From NCBI GenBank assembly GCA_003389215.1, contig QQVP01000071.1:1-64000 (forward strand): a stretch of DNA of 64,000 nucleotides. The letters run 5' to 3'. Positions 39,882-50,302 of this stretch are shown piece after piece. The translations under genes and the position numbers were made by a program. The first letter of the stretch is position 1; each line of letters begins with the position of its first letter. The stretch comes from Planctomycetota bacterium. GTDB lineage: Bacteria > Planctomycetota > Planctomycetia > Pirellulales > UBA7805. The notes beneath the pieces were generated by a model, which was not told the origin of the DNA, ran no database searches, and saw only the letters and a program-made list of their open reading frames with translations.

Positions 39882-41090
39882 CTAACGGATCGTACGACCG
39901 GCGGGCTCGTTGGCCACGGCCTCGCGCGAGCCACGTCCGCGGCGACCGGGCAAGGTGATCGTCATGCCCGGTTTCAGGTAATCGAAGTCCTCGGTCAATA
40001 GATGCTGGTTGAGCTGGTAGATTTCGACCCACCGTGACCCGTCGCCTAGCTCATAGCGGGCAATGTCGAACAGCGTATCGCCGTCCTGCACCTCGTAGGC
40101 GCGGCCATTGCCGACCTGGGCACCAGACGTACTGGTCGGGGCAAACCGACCGCGCGCCGCCGCACGTGGTTTGGGGCACAGTTCCGGGTAACGCTGCATC
40201 AACTCCTGGGCCGAGGGCGTCTCGATCACGTCGCCGAGGGCGAGTTGGTCGGCCACCGGAAAGCGAGCGCGATTGTGCATCGCCAGGGCCTTGAAGTAGC
40301 TCCCTGAGCCGTACACCCGTTGGGCGATCGTCCAGAAGTTGTCGTTCGGGCCCACCGTGTGACTTCCGGCGCCGCGGCCGGAGAAGTTCGATGTTGCGCG
40401 TTGTTGATAGTCGATCTGAGCCGTCTGCGGCACAGGCGGATACGAGTTCGTGGCCGGTGCCGGGGTGGACGAGAAACCGCGAGGCACCGGGACTTGAGCC
40501 GTGGAGGGGGCTCGAGCCCCGCTCGGCATCGGCGTCGAAGGCTGGCTGGCGACTCCCTCGTCCAGCGGGCGAGGCGTCTGCGCCGCGGGGAATTCGGGCA
40601 AAGCGGACCCGGTGGTGGGCATCGCGGCAGGGGCTTGCGGAGCAGTCGGCGTCGGCATGTCTGACGGGGTGGCGACGTCCTGGGCCACGAGTGGTTGGGC
40701 CGGCAGCGGTGGCGGCTCGTAGGCCTGGGCCGACCGCACCGGACCGGGCGTGGCCGCATTCGGCGTGGGGGAACTTGTGGGCGCTACCTCCTCCGACTCG
40801 TCTGCCGGAGTCGATGCGAGCACCGGCTTCTCGACTTCACGAAACGTGGCCGGCACGACCGCTTGGGTGGGAACCGTGGGCCGACTCGTCGACTGCGCGT
40901 CGCCGGCTACCGGCTCTGCGGCAATCACGTGGCGAGTTGCCGAGTCGGGCGTCGACGCGCTGGCAGTGGCCATGTTGGCCGCCACGGCACCCGGCACGCG
41001 AGGTGCGAAGAATCTGTCATAGACGACGTAGCCAAAGGCCGTCGACAACGATAGCAAGACTCCGAGTCCGATATTCACCTCGCGCGACAT
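39882..41090 (-). CDS. LysM peptidoglycan-binding protein with N-terminal TM
   Basis: MSREVNIGLGVLLSLSTAFGYVVYDRFF; HTVGPNDNFWTIAQRVYGSGSYFKALAMHN; YEVQDGDTLFDIARYELGDGSRWVEIYQLN. Confidence 0.88.
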   Translation of the reverse strand: MSREVNIGLGVLLSLSTAFGYVVYDRFFAPRVPGAVAANMATASASTPDSATRHVIAAEPVAGDAQSTSRPTVPTQAVVPATFREVEKPVLASTPADESEEVAPTSSPTPNAATPGPVRSAQAYEPPPLPAQPLVAQDVATPSDMPTPTAPQAPAAMPTTGSALPEFPAAQTPRPLDEGVASQPSTPMPSGARAPSTAQVPVPRGFSSTPAPATNSYPPVPQTAQIDYQQRATSNFSGRGAGSHTVGPNDNFWTIAQRVYGSGSYFKALAMHNRARFPVADQLALGDVIETPSAQELMQRYPELCPKPRAAARGRFAPTSTSGAQVGNGRAYEVQDGDTLFDIARYELGDGSRWVEIYQLNQHLLTEDFDYLKPGMTITLPGRRGRGSREAVANEPAGRTIR

Positions 41091-41166
41091 GTTCGATCCT
41101 CCTTGATCGAGAGTTCGACCGTTTTGAATGCTGAGACGGTTGTGATTCTTGAGACCTATTGAAAGG

Positions 41167-42048
41167 TCACTTTCGCACGGCCACACGCAGCTTGGCGCTG
41201 CGCGACCGGGGATTTTGTTGTTGTTCGGCTTCGCCGGGCAGGATCGGCTTCTTGGTGAGCGAATCGAGCCGTGGATCGTCTCGAAACGCGTGTTTCACAC
41301 GCCGATCCTCCAGCGAGTGAAAGCTGATAATCGCCAGCCGTCCGCCCCTCGTTAGGCAGTCCGGGATTCGTTGCAGGGCAACTTCCAGCCATTTCAACTC
41401 CTCGTTAACCGCAAGTCGCAGGGCCTGAAACGTACGCGTTGCCGGATCGATGCGGTGCCCGGTGCGGCTACGTGGCACGCAGCGACGCACCAGTTCGGCG
41501 AGGTCCGCGGCCGTCCGTACCGGATTATCCCGCCGTCGCTCCACGATCTGTTTGGCAATTCGTCGACTGTAGCGTTCTTCTCCATACTGGTAGATCACAT
41601 CGGCCAGGTTGTCTTGGCTCAGTCGCTCGAGCAGTCGCCAGGCCGGCTCGCCCTCGAGCGGATTGAATCGCAGGTCGAGGGGGCCGTCCGACTCGAAGCT
41701 GAATCCGCGTGCCCGATCGTCCAGCTGATCGCTCGAAAGACCCAAGTCGAGCACACAGCCAGTGACCGCTGCGACGTTGAGTTGTGCGAGGATCTCGGGC
41801 AGGTCTCCGTAATTGCTCTCTACCAGCTTGACGGGCAGGCCCTTCAGGTTCGTCTCCGCGGCGGCAATCGCGGCCGGATCGCGATCCAAAGCGATCACCA
41901 GGCCGCTTTCGCCGACGCACTTGGCAAGCTCTCGCGTGTGGCCTCCGCCGCCCAGCGTACCGTCGACAACGACTCCGCCCTCGGGCGGCGCAAGTTGCGC
42001 GACGACCTCGGCCGCCATGACCGGCACGTGCCGCGGCGATGCACTCAT
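41167..42048 (-). CDS. rsmH: 16S rRNA (cytosine(1402)-N(4))-methyltransferase
   Basis: HVPVMAAEVVAQLAPPEGGVVVDGTLGGGGHTRELA; DLGLSSDQLDDRARGFSFESDGPLDLRF; FHSLEDRRVKHAFR. Confidence 0.97.
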   Translation of the reverse strand: MSASPRHVPVMAAEVVAQLAPPEGGVVVDGTLGGGGHTRELAKCVGESGLVIALDRDPAAIAAAETNLKGLPVKLVESNYGDLPEILAQLNVAAVTGCVLDLGLSSDQLDDRARGFSFESDGPLDLRFNPLEGEPAWRLLERLSQDNLADVIYQYGEERYSRRIAKQIVERRRDNPVRTAADLAELVRRCVPRSRTGHRIDPATRTFQALRLAVNEELKWLEVALQRIPDCLTRGGRLAIISFHSLEDRRVKHAFRDDPRLDSLTKKPILPGEAEQQQNPRSRSAKLRVAVRK

Positions 42049-42185
42049 GATTGTGGAACTCAGCGGACGGAAACACCCGCGTGGATGGGAGTTCGACGGA
42101 AGCCGACGCGACGCGCGGCGACCTAGCAGCCGATCAGCCTAGCCGAATCGAACCGCGGGATGGTAGCGACCGGGACGGCCACGGT

Positions 42186-42231
42186 CAAGAAAAGACCCGC
42201 CACCAGCCGCATCCATGTGGCTGGTGACGGG
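42186..42231 (-). terminator. intrinsic terminator between mraZ and rsmH (minus strand)
   Basis: Minus-strand RNA cccgtcaccagccacat-gg-atgcggctggtggcggg followed by TCTTTTCTTG. Confidence 0.7.
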
Positions 42232-42501
42232 CAGGGTGCCTGCGGCTCAAGCAACTCTTGGTATGAGTGCTGTCACCACGATTCGCCGCTGAGGGACTTC
42301 CGTGCCCTCGCACAGACGATAGCTGTGCCCGCTAGGGGCACGACGAAATGCCAATTGGTGGCCGCTAACTGGCACTTCTGCTGCCGCCCTGCGGCGAACC
42401 AACGGACGGACGCTCCAAGAAGATTGTTGACTGGCCATCCCCGGTTTGAAGTCCTTGCCTGCTTCGCAGGTGCGTCGAGCGGGACGCACCGAAACGAGCT
42501 C

Positions 42502-42960
42502 TCAACGCGGTTTGATCGATTCCCCGAACGCCGACTCGGCGAGCTGGTCGTATTGGTTCTGCTGGGCCTCCAGGTAGGTACGCCAACGCGTCGCCTCCCA
42601 CAGCTCCAAGTGATCGCCCACACCCACGAGGACGATTTCGCCACCAAGGCTTGCCAGGTCGACCAACTCCTGCGGAACACGTAGTCGGCCCTGTCTGTCC
42701 AGCTCCACTCGTCGGGCATTGGCGTAGAAGAGCCGTCCAAATGCCCGCACGTCGCCCGAGACCGGAGACGCTTCTGCCAGTCGATTGGCGAGCTTCTCGA
42801 AGCTATTTTCGGCATAGAGGCAGATCGAGCCATCAGTACCCGGCGTCAGGTAAAACACAAGCGACGAGGCGCCAGCCGCGACCGAATCGCGGACGCTCTT
42901 GGGTAGCGCGATTCGCTGCTTCTCGTCGATCGATCGATGAAACGTTCCGGTGAGAAGCAT
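42502..42960 (-). CDS. mraZ: division/cell wall cluster transcriptional repressor MraZ
   Basis: MLLTGTFHRSIDEKQRIALPKSVRD...FYANARRVELDRQGRLRVPQELVDLASLGGEIVLVGVGDHLELW. Start trimmed from 42990. Confidence 0.96.
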   Translation of the reverse strand: MLLTGTFHRSIDEKQRIALPKSVRDSVAAGASSLVFYLTPGTDGSICLYAENSFEKLANRLAEASPVSGDVRAFGRLFYANARRVELDRQGRLRVPQELVDLASLGGEIVLVGVGDHLELWEATRWRTYLEAQQNQYDQLAESAFGESIKPR

Positions 42961-42964
42961 CGTC

Positions 42965-42989
42965 TTCCAAAATCTCCCACTGACTCCCA
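42965..42989 (-). promoter_or_regulatory. putative MraZ box (TGGGA-N5-TGGGA-N5-TGGAA)
   Basis: 10-bp-periodic TGGG-type repeats immediately upstream of mraZ start. Confidence 0.6.
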
Positions 42990-43419
42990 CTTAGGACCAA
43001 ATGTATCGCGATCTTCCCCCTCGTCAACTCGGTTTTTTGCCGAGTTTTATGCGGCACGCTTGTCGTATTTACGGCCCACCAAAAGGGTTGCGGCACGCTC
43101 CGGAAATCGACAAGAAGCCAGGAGAAAAAAAGGTCTGTTTCGGATCCCACGAGTCTGCCATTACCGGATGGGAGTCCTGGATATTGGCCGTCCCACCACC
43201 GGTAGTGGTCGTAGCCCGGCCGGGTACAAGATAGGGTGTTTGCCGGCGGCGTGGCCTGTCTGCGGTTGTCCCGGGGACCTGTGCCACATTCCATTCGCGC
43301 CTCGTCATCCATCGGCCGCCGACGCAAACATTGTCCGAGTACGGCGACCACTCCGCGGGGCTTTTTCTCGCCCGGGACAAGCTCTATCGTCCTGAAGTCC
43401 CGAAACGCGGAATACCAAC

Positions 43420-44490
43420 ATGAGCAGCCCGGCGGACGAACTCGAATCGGAACTCGATCGCTACGACTACGAGCTACCGCGCGAACGGATTGCGCAGTAC
43501 CCCGCGGCCCAGCGTAGCGATGCGCGGTTGATGCTCGTGGACCGCGGGCGGCAGTCGATTGAGCACCACCACGTACGCGACTTGCCCGAGTTGCTGGCCG
43601 CCGGCGATCGACTCGTCCTGAACAACACGCGCGTCATTCCGGCGCGACTAATCGGACGACGCGACAAGACCGAGGGACGTTGGGAAGGTCTCTACCTCGA
43701 GTCGGACGAGCATGGCCTGTGGCGGATGTTGGCAAAGACCCGCGGACGTGTTGCGCCGGGCGAAACAGTCACGCTCCTCGGTCGCGGCGAGCAGGATGAT
43801 ATTCAGCTGAGCCTGGTTCAGCAGATGCCCGACCGCACCTGGGTCGTGCTGCCGCAGCCGGAAGAGCCGGTGCTCGACGTGCTCAATCGTGTGGGACGCG
43901 TGCCGCTTCCGCACTACATCCGGCGCGGCGAGATGATCGACAACGACCAGGAACGGTATCAGACCGTCTATGCCTCCGAGGCGGGATCCGTCGCGGCGCC
44001 GACGGCTGGTCTGCACTTCACGCAGGGGCTGCTGGAGAAGCTCACGGCCGGCGGGATCGAGCAGCAGTTCGTCACCCTGCACGTTTCGCTCGATACATTT
44101 CGTCCGATCACCGGCGACTCGCTCGACCAGCACACGATGCATACCGAGTGGGGCAGCATCGGTGCCGATACGGTGGCCGAACTGAACGCCGCCCGAGAGC
44201 GGGGCGGACGTATCGTTGCGGTGGGCACGACTTCGGTTCGCGTGCTGGAGAGTGCCGCGGCCGACGGGCAGCTGGCTGCCTGGACGGGGCAGACCGATCT
44301 GTTTATCCGACCACCCTACGAGTACCGAGCCGTCGACGCCTTGATGACCAACTTTCACCTGCCGCGGACGACGTTGCTCGTGCTGGTGCGCACCTTCGGC
44401 GGCGATGAGCTGATCATGCGGGCGTATCAAGAGGCGATCGACGCCGAATACCGCTTCTATAGCTACGGCGACGCGATGCTGATTCTTTAG
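43420..44490 (+). CDS. queA: tRNA preQ1(34) S-adenosylmethionine ribosyltransferase-isomerase
   Basis: YDYELPRERIAQYPAAQRSDARLM; SVAAPTAGLHFT; TNFHLPRTTLLVLVRTFGG. Confidence 0.97.
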   Translation: MSSPADELESELDRYDYELPRERIAQYPAAQRSDARLMLVDRGRQSIEHHHVRDLPELLAAGDRLVLNNTRVIPARLIGRRDKTEGRWEGLYLESDEHGLWRMLAKTRGRVAPGETVTLLGRGEQDDIQLSLVQQMPDRTWVVLPQPEEPVLDVLNRVGRVPLPHYIRRGEMIDNDQERYQTVYASEAGSVAAPTAGLHFTQGLLEKLTAGGIEQQFVTLHVSLDTFRPITGDSLDQHTMHTEWGSIGADTVAELNAARERGGRIVAVGTTSVRVLESAAADGQLAAWTGQTDLFIRPPYEYRAVDALMTNFHLPRTTLLVLVRTFGGDELIMRAYQEAIDAEYRFYSYGDAMLIL

Positions 44491-44651
44491 CGACGCGGCC
44501 CCATTGGCTGCAGGGGCACGCGGGTAAATCGGTACCTGCAAAATGGCGGCCGGGGCGCGTATACTGGCCCTGCGTCGCACGACAGCTGTCGCCCGGTCTG
44601 TCGGAGACTGTGCCCCGAGACAGGAAGCCCACCGAGCCGAAAGGATGCACC

Positions 44652-45284
44652 ATGGTCCAAGTCGAAACCGAACGTGTGCTGGTCGTGTCGACCGAGTTGT
44701 TTCATCGACTCGGTTACTTCCAGGGCTTTTCTCGCGAGATGGATCGCTATCTCGAAGAGCTCTTCAGCCCCGAGAACACCAGCTATCGGTCTCGCAGCGA
44801 AGTCGAGGAAGACCCCTCGTACAAGCAGTTGATTCCCTACTGCGTATTTCGCTATCGCGGCGAAGATGAGCAGGAGACGGTGTTTCAATACACCCGCGGC
44901 GGCGGACAGGGCGAGAAACGTCTGCACGCCAAGCGGAGTGTCGGCATCGGCGGACACATCTCGGCGGTCGATGCGGACGGCGACGGCGACATTCATCCGT
45001 ATGACGAGGGCATGCGACGCGAGCTGACCGAGGAGGTGCTGATCGACACGCCCTATACACAGCAACAGGTCGGCCTGATCAACGACGACGAAACGGCCGT
45101 CGGCCGCGTCCATCTCGGCGTGGTTCACCTGTTCGACGTTACCGAGCCGCGGGTCCACTCCCGCGAAGACGACATTCTCGAGGACGGGTTTCGTCCCGTC
45201 GGCGACATTCTCTCCGAGCTCGAGCACTTCGAGTCGTGGTCGCAAATCTGCATGCAGGCGTTGTTCGGCACGGGCGAGAAGTAG
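44652..45284 (+). CDS. Nudix-like phosphoesterase
   Basis: MVQVETERVLVVSTELFHRLGYFQGF; GIGGHIS...GMRRELTEEVLI Nudix-like box. Confidence 0.75.
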   Translation: MVQVETERVLVVSTELFHRLGYFQGFSREMDRYLEELFSPENTSYRSRSEVEEDPSYKQLIPYCVFRYRGEDEQETVFQYTRGGGQGEKRLHAKRSVGIGGHISAVDADGDGDIHPYDEGMRRELTEEVLIDTPYTQQQVGLINDDETAVGRVHLGVVHLFDVTEPRVHSREDDILEDGFRPVGDILSELEHFESWSQICMQALFGTGEK

Positions 45285-45290
45285 CGTGGT

Positions 45291-45360
45291 GATCGGGAGG
45301 GCGAAGCTCCTGCGGGAGGACCGCGCAAGATCGGGAGGGCGAGGCCACTGCCGAGCCGGG
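45291..45360. repeat. two copies of a gatcgggagggcgaRgc... intergenic repeat, 38-bp period
   Basis: gatcgggagggcgaagctcctgcgggagg (45291) and gatcgggagggcgaggccactgccgagccg (45329); related copies at 60923-60992. Confidence 0.6.
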
Positions 45361-45481
45361 TGATCTCACGTTCCCACGACCTAGGGAGTGAGTCCAGGGT
45401 CCCCGCCGCCGGCGGTACGCCCGACCGCGTATAATGCCCTAACGCAACCCCTTTCCCGTTCCTCATGCCGACATCGCTGCC

Positions 45482-46693
45482 GTGCCCTCCGACGTCATCT
45501 ACATGGACAACCAATCGACCACGCGGGTCGATCCGCGGGTGGTCGAGGCAATGCTGCCGTACTTCACCGAGCAGTACGGCAACGCCGGCAGCGTCTCGCA
45601 TCCCTTTGGCTGGGAAGCCCAGGAGGCGGTCGAGCGGGCCACGGCATCGATCGCCGCGTCGATCGGGGCCAGCCCCAAGGAAATCGTCTTTACCAGTGGG
45701 GCGACCGAGAGCAACAACCTGGCCATCCGCGGTGTCGCCGAGCGGGCCAATCGTGGTGGCAATCACCTGGTCAGCCTCGCCACGGAACACAAGGCGGTCC
45801 TCGATGTGCTCGCCCGACTGGGGAGGCGAGATTACGAGATCACGCTGCTGCCGGTCGCCTCGCGCGAGAGCGAGGTGCCGGGGCTGGTGACAGCCGACGA
45901 TGTGGCCGCGGCGATTCGCGACGACACGATCCTCGTCTCGGTGATGCTGGCCAACAACGAGATCGGCGTGATCCAGCCGCTCGCCGAGATCGGCCACCTC
46001 TGCAAGGAGCGCGGCGTGCTGCTGCACTGCGATGCCGCCCAGGCGGTCGGCAAGATTCCGGTCGACGTGAACGCCTTGCAGGTCGACCTGTTGAGCTTCT
46101 CCGGACACAAGGTCTACGGCCCGCGCGGCATCGGCGCTCTCTACGTGCGGCGCAAACGTCCCCATGTGCGGCTCGATCCGCAGATTGTCGGCGGCGGACA
46201 ACAAGGGGGGCTGCGTAGCGGCACGCTCGATGTGCCGGCAATCGTCGGCCTGGCCAAGGCGGCTAAAGTTTGCCTGGAGGAGATGCCCGCTGAGATGACG
46301 CGGCTGGCTGAGCTGCGCGATCGGCTCTTCGCGGGCCTGACGCGCGAACTGACCGAGGTCACGCTCAATGGTCCGCCGCTCGACGCGGTGGCCGACGACG
46401 GTTTACCGCGGCGGCTGCCCGGCAACTTGAACACCTCGTTTGCCTACGTCGATGGCGAGGCGTTGATGATGAGCATGGGCGCTCTGGCGGTCAGTTCGGG
46501 AAGTGCCTGTACGTCGGCCAATCCCGAGCCGAGTCACGTGCTGCGGGCGTTGGGCATGTCGGAGGACGAGGTGCGGAGCAGCCTGCGATTCGGCCTGGGC
46601 CGCTTCAATACGGAAGCGGAAGTCGACGCGGCGATCGAGATGGTTGCCGAAGCGGTCGTGCGCCTGCGCAAGATGAGCAGTCTGGCGCCGTAG
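45482..46693 (+). CDS. cysteine desulfurase (NifS/IscS family)
   Basis: [71 protein letters not shown]. Confidence 0.95.
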   Translation: MPSDVIYMDNQSTTRVDPRVVEAMLPYFTEQYGNAGSVSHPFGWEAQEAVERATASIAASIGASPKEIVFTSGATESNNLAIRGVAERANRGGNHLVSLATEHKAVLDVLARLGRRDYEITLLPVASRESEVPGLVTADDVAAAIRDDTILVSVMLANNEIGVIQPLAEIGHLCKERGVLLHCDAAQAVGKIPVDVNALQVDLLSFSGHKVYGPRGIGALYVRRKRPHVRLDPQIVGGGQQGGLRSGTLDVPAIVGLAKAAKVCLEEMPAEMTRLAELRDRLFAGLTRELTEVTLNGPPLDAVADDGLPRRLPGNLNTSFAYVDGEALMMSMGALAVSSGSACTSANPEPSHVLRALGMSEDEVRSSLRFGLGRFNTEAEVDAAIEMVAEAVVRLRKMSSLAP

Positions 46694-46700
46694 AGTGTCG

Positions 46701-48194
46701 CTACGCCGCGCCGTCGATCGGCTCTTCCAGCGGATCGCTCTCGGCAGCCAGTCGGCCGCTGCCGCCGACGTGCCCAGGCTCGCCGACACGTCCAGGTTCG
46801 CCGACACGTCCAGGCTCGCCGACGTGTCCAGGCTCGCCGACAGGCCCCGGCTCGTCGGTATGCTCACGGTCGGCGAGATCGTCAGCGTCGACGCGCCCGT
46901 GCGGGCCGCTGGCCGCACCGCGAAAGTGGATCACCGTCTCCGCCGCGTCGATCTTGCCGAGGTAGCGTTGCGGCAGCCGGCAGTGCAGCGTCACGCGGCT
47001 GTCGTTGTAGCGGCGGGAGAGGATCTCGCCGTGACGGGCCAGGTAGGCAAACAGCTTGCCGTTGGCGGCGCTTGTCTCGACGTCGACATCGACGAAGGAG
47101 CGGCTCAGTTCTTCGCCGACGACGTGTGCCAACTCTTCGATGCCCTGGCCGCTGCGGGCGCTTACGAACACCGCGTTTGGGGAGCGGAGCCGGATCGCAT
47201 CGAGCGTGGCCCGATCTTCGACGGCGTCGACCTTGTTCAAAACCAGCACCGTGTCCTTCTCTTCGATGCCGAGCTGCTCGAGCACCTCGTAGACCGACGC
47301 GATCTGCTCGGTCACCGCCGGGTTTGAGGCGTCGGCCACGTGCAGCAGCAGGTTCGCCTGGCGGGCTTCCTCCAGCGTCGCCTTGAAGCTGGCGATCAAG
47401 TCGTGCGGCAGGTCGCGGATGAAGCCGACCGTGTCGCTCAACAGCACCGGACCCCAGTCGGGCAGCTGCCAACGGGCCGTGCGGGTGTCGAGCGTGGCGA
47501 ACAGCTTGTCCTGGACCAACACCTCCGCCTCGGTGAGCCGCCGCATCAGCGTGCTCTTGCCGGCGTTTGTGTAGCCGACCAGCGAGACGGTCATGAAATC
47601 GCGCCGCGCGGCCACGGTCCGTTCCTTGCGACGCTCAATCTTCTGCAGCGATTTGCGCAGATCGTTGATGCGCTTTTCGACGAGGCGGCGGTCGACTTCC
47701 AACTGCTTTTCGCCCGGGCCGCGCATGCCGATACCGCCTTCGATACGCGAGAGGTGCGACCACATCCGCTTCAGTCGCGGCAGCGAGTACTGCAGCTGGG
47801 CCAACTCGACCGCCAGGCGGGCTTCGTGCGTCTTGGCGTGCGTGGCGAAGATGTCGAGGATCAGCTCGGTGCGATCGATGACCTTGCAGTCGGTCGCCTT
47901 CTCCAGGTTGCGGGTCTGGCCGGGCGTCAGATCGTTGTCGAAGAGGATCACGTCCGCGTCTTTGGCGGCCACCAGCCGGGTCAGCTCTTCCAGCTTTCCC
48001 TTGCCGAGATACGTCGTCGAATCGGGCTGTTCGCGACGCTGGGTGAGCGAGCCGACGATCCGCGAACCGACGGTCTTGGCAAGTCCGTCCAGCTCTTCGA
48101 GCGGGTCGCCGTGCAGTGCGTGTTCGGGGAGAATCACTTTAACGAGCACGGCCGCTTCGCTGCGAACGCCCTCGATGCGGTTCATTTCCTTCAC
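46701..48194 (-). CDS. hflX: GTPase HflX with C-terminal Gly-X-Y repeat tail
   Basis: DSTTYLGKGKLEEL; GPGEKQLEVDRRLVEKRI; VGYTNAGKSTLMRRLT; DTVGFIRDLPHDLIASFKATLEEA; tail GEPGPVGEPGHVGEPGRVGEPGRVGEPGHV. Confidence 0.95.
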   Translation of the reverse strand: MKEMNRIEGVRSEAAVLVKVILPEHALHGDPLEELDGLAKTVGSRIVGSLTQRREQPDSTTYLGKGKLEELTRLVAAKDADVILFDNDLTPGQTRNLEKATDCKVIDRTELILDIFATHAKTHEARLAVELAQLQYSLPRLKRMWSHLSRIEGGIGMRGPGEKQLEVDRRLVEKRINDLRKSLQKIERRKERTVAARRDFMTVSLVGYTNAGKSTLMRRLTEAEVLVQDKLFATLDTRTARWQLPDWGPVLLSDTVGFIRDLPHDLIASFKATLEEARQANLLLHVADASNPAVTEQIASVYEVLEQLGIEEKDTVLVLNKVDAVEDRATLDAIRLRSPNAVFVSARSGQGIEELAHVVGEELSRSFVDVDVETSAANGKLFAYLARHGEILSRRYNDSRVTLHCRLPQRYLGKIDAAETVIHFRGAASGPHGRVDADDLADREHTDEPGPVGEPGHVGEPGRVGEPGRVGEPGHVGGSGRLAAESDPLEEPIDGAA

Positions 48195-48506
48195 GGTACT
48201 TGGGGGCCTCCCAGGAGATCTTGTCGGGCAACCTGCGGCACCGGACCGCGGCGATTGCTGGCTCTATTGTAGCCGCCAGCCGCCCGGTCGCGACCCGCAA
48301 AAATATAGCACGCCTGTGGCGATTCGGCCGCCGCGAGCCGCTAAGACCTTCACGGACAAGGGCTTGTCGAAGTCTCGTCGGGGCCGCGCCGGAAACGTCC
48401 GACCGCAACTCGCCACGTCGAACTTCGGGACACGCGCTACAGGACACGCGGTGCGCCGGCCGGGTTCGTGGTGCGACGGGCACGTCGAACCGCGTTTGTT
48501 AACAAA

Positions 48507-49643
48507 TCAATGCGCGTCGCCCGCGAAGAGTTGGCAATAACTCTCGTAACGACGCAGGTCGATCCGCCCGTCGCCCACGGCGTCGCGGACCGCGCAGTCA
48601 CTCTCGTGTGTGTGGGTGCAATCGGGGAACCGGCAGTGGCTGACCAGCGGACGCAGGTCGCGAAAGAAGCCGGCGACTTCTTCCGGAATCACGTCCCAGA
48701 GCTGGAACTGGCGGATGCCGGGCGTGTCGACGACATAGCCGCCCATCGGCAGTGGCAGCAACGTCGCCGTGGTCGTGGTGTGGCGACCCTTGTCGGTTTG
48801 GCGGCTGACCTGGGAGGTCCTCAGATCGAACTCCGGGTCGACCGCGTTGAGCAGCGACGACTTGCCGACGCCGCTTTGCCCGGTGAGCACGGTTTCGCGA
48901 TTCAGCAGCCGAGCCCGCAGGCGGTCGATGTTGAAGCCGGTCTGGGCACTGACTGGCAGCACGAAATAGCCCAGCTGGGCGAACACTCCGATCACCGGCT
49001 GCAGCGTGGCCAGGTCGACGAGATCGACCTTGTTGATGCAGATCACCGGCTCGATGCCCGCCTTTTCGGCGGTGAGCAGATAGCGATCGATGAGGTGCGG
49101 CTTCAGATCGGGCTCGGCGGCGCTCGCCACAATGAGGATCTGGTCGACGTTGGTGACGATGATGTGCTGGCGGCCGCGGCTGGTTCGCGAGAGCACCCCG
49201 CGGCGGGGCTCGACGCGCTCGATGATGCCCTCGTCGTGCTCGGGTCGAAACAGTACGCGATCGCCCGCCGCAACCACGTGTCGCTGGTCGGTGCTGAGCG
49301 TCTTCAGCAGCCGCCGCGTCGCGCAGGCATAGAGCTTGCCGTCGTCGGCCATCACGTCGCTGATCAGCCCGCGGACCGACATGACGCGCCCCGGCAGGCA
49401 GACGGAGAGATCGACCTCGGGCAGCAGTTCGACGCCACCCTCTTCCGACTCGACCGTTTCGCCGACCACGGTCCGCTTGCGACTAAGCTCCCCTTTGCCG
49501 CTGATCCGCTCTTCGCGGCTCGAGTCGTCTTCGGCGAAGCCGTGTTCTTCGAACTGCTGCTCGAGTCCCCGTTCTCGGGTGCGAACCTCGCGATTCTTGC
49601 GAAACTCGGCACGGATTTTCTTCTTCTTTTTTTTCTTCGCCAT
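48507..49643 (-). CDS. rsgA: ribosome small subunit-dependent GTPase A
   Basis: [15 protein letters not shown] circularly permuted GTPase; [34 protein letters not shown] zinc site. Confidence 0.95.
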   Translation of the reverse strand: MAKKKKKKKIRAEFRKNREVRTRERGLEQQFEEHGFAEDDSSREERISGKGELSRKRTVVGETVESEEGGVELLPEVDLSVCLPGRVMSVRGLISDVMADDGKLYACATRRLLKTLSTDQRHVVAAGDRVLFRPEHDEGIIERVEPRRGVLSRTSRGRQHIIVTNVDQILIVASAAEPDLKPHLIDRYLLTAEKAGIEPVICINKVDLVDLATLQPVIGVFAQLGYFVLPVSAQTGFNIDRLRARLLNRETVLTGQSGVGKSSLLNAVDPEFDLRTSQVSRQTDKGRHTTTTATLLPLPMGGYVVDTPGIRQFQLWDVIPEEVAGFFRDLRPLVSHCRFPDCTHTHESDCAVRDAVGDGRIDLRRYESYCQLFAGDAH

Positions 49644-49665
49644 TGCGGCGCGTCGGCCGTCCGCC

Positions 49666-50133
49666 TTACTCGGTGTTCTTGCGCTTTTGCAACTGTCCCG
49701 CCGAATCGTCCAAGATATCGTAGCGACGTGAACCGCTTCGCTTGCGGTTCACGAGTCCGGCCTGATCGAGCAACGGGCGACTCATCAAGTCGTCGACCGG
49801 TTCGTCGGGAAGTGGAGGCCCAACCGCGCCCAGGTCGATCGGGGCGTAGCGAATCTCGTACTCGTGTCGGGCAATCTTCAGACGGTCGTGAGGCTTCAGC
49901 TGCTTTTCGCTGATCCGCGCGCCGTTGACCTTCGTGCCGTTGCGGCTGTCCAAATCGCGGACGAACCAGTAGCCGCCGTTGACCGTCAGCTGGCAATGAT
50001 GGGCCGAGACGTTGGCAAACCGCAAGACGATATCGCAGCTTTCGCGGCGACCGACGAGCAGGGTCTTCTTGACCAGGGGGATCGTGTCGCCCCCGCCCAG
50101 CGGAACGAGTTCACCGTAGTTTTCGCTTGCCAA
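49666..50133 (-). CDS. FHA domain-containing protein
   Basis: [47 protein letters not shown]; start uncertain (ORF open to 50322). Confidence 0.88.
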   Translation of the reverse strand: MASENYGELVPLGGGDTIPLVKKTLLVGRRESCDIVLRFANVSAHHCQLTVNGGYWFVRDLDSRNGTKVNGARISEKQLKPHDRLKIARHEYEIRYAPIDLGAVGPPLPDEPVDDLMSRPLLDQAGLVNRKRSGSRRYDILDDSAGQLQKRKNTE

Positions 50134-50302
50134 GTGGATCCTCGTTCGGCCTTGACCGGCGGCCGGCAACTGTCTTGATACGGCGGTGTCGATGCGCGAT
50201 AGTAGCCTCTGAAGCCAGGGCTCTCCCTGCAATTCCTTATATCCGCGGACTGCGAGGCGGTCAAACGCGCGTGCGGTAAGACATCGCGCGGGCCTTCCCC
50301 AT

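Noticed and set aside
48468-49913. 481-aa plus-strand ORF opposite rsgA
   Set aside because: Antisense to rsgA, which has all GTPase and zinc-site motifs.
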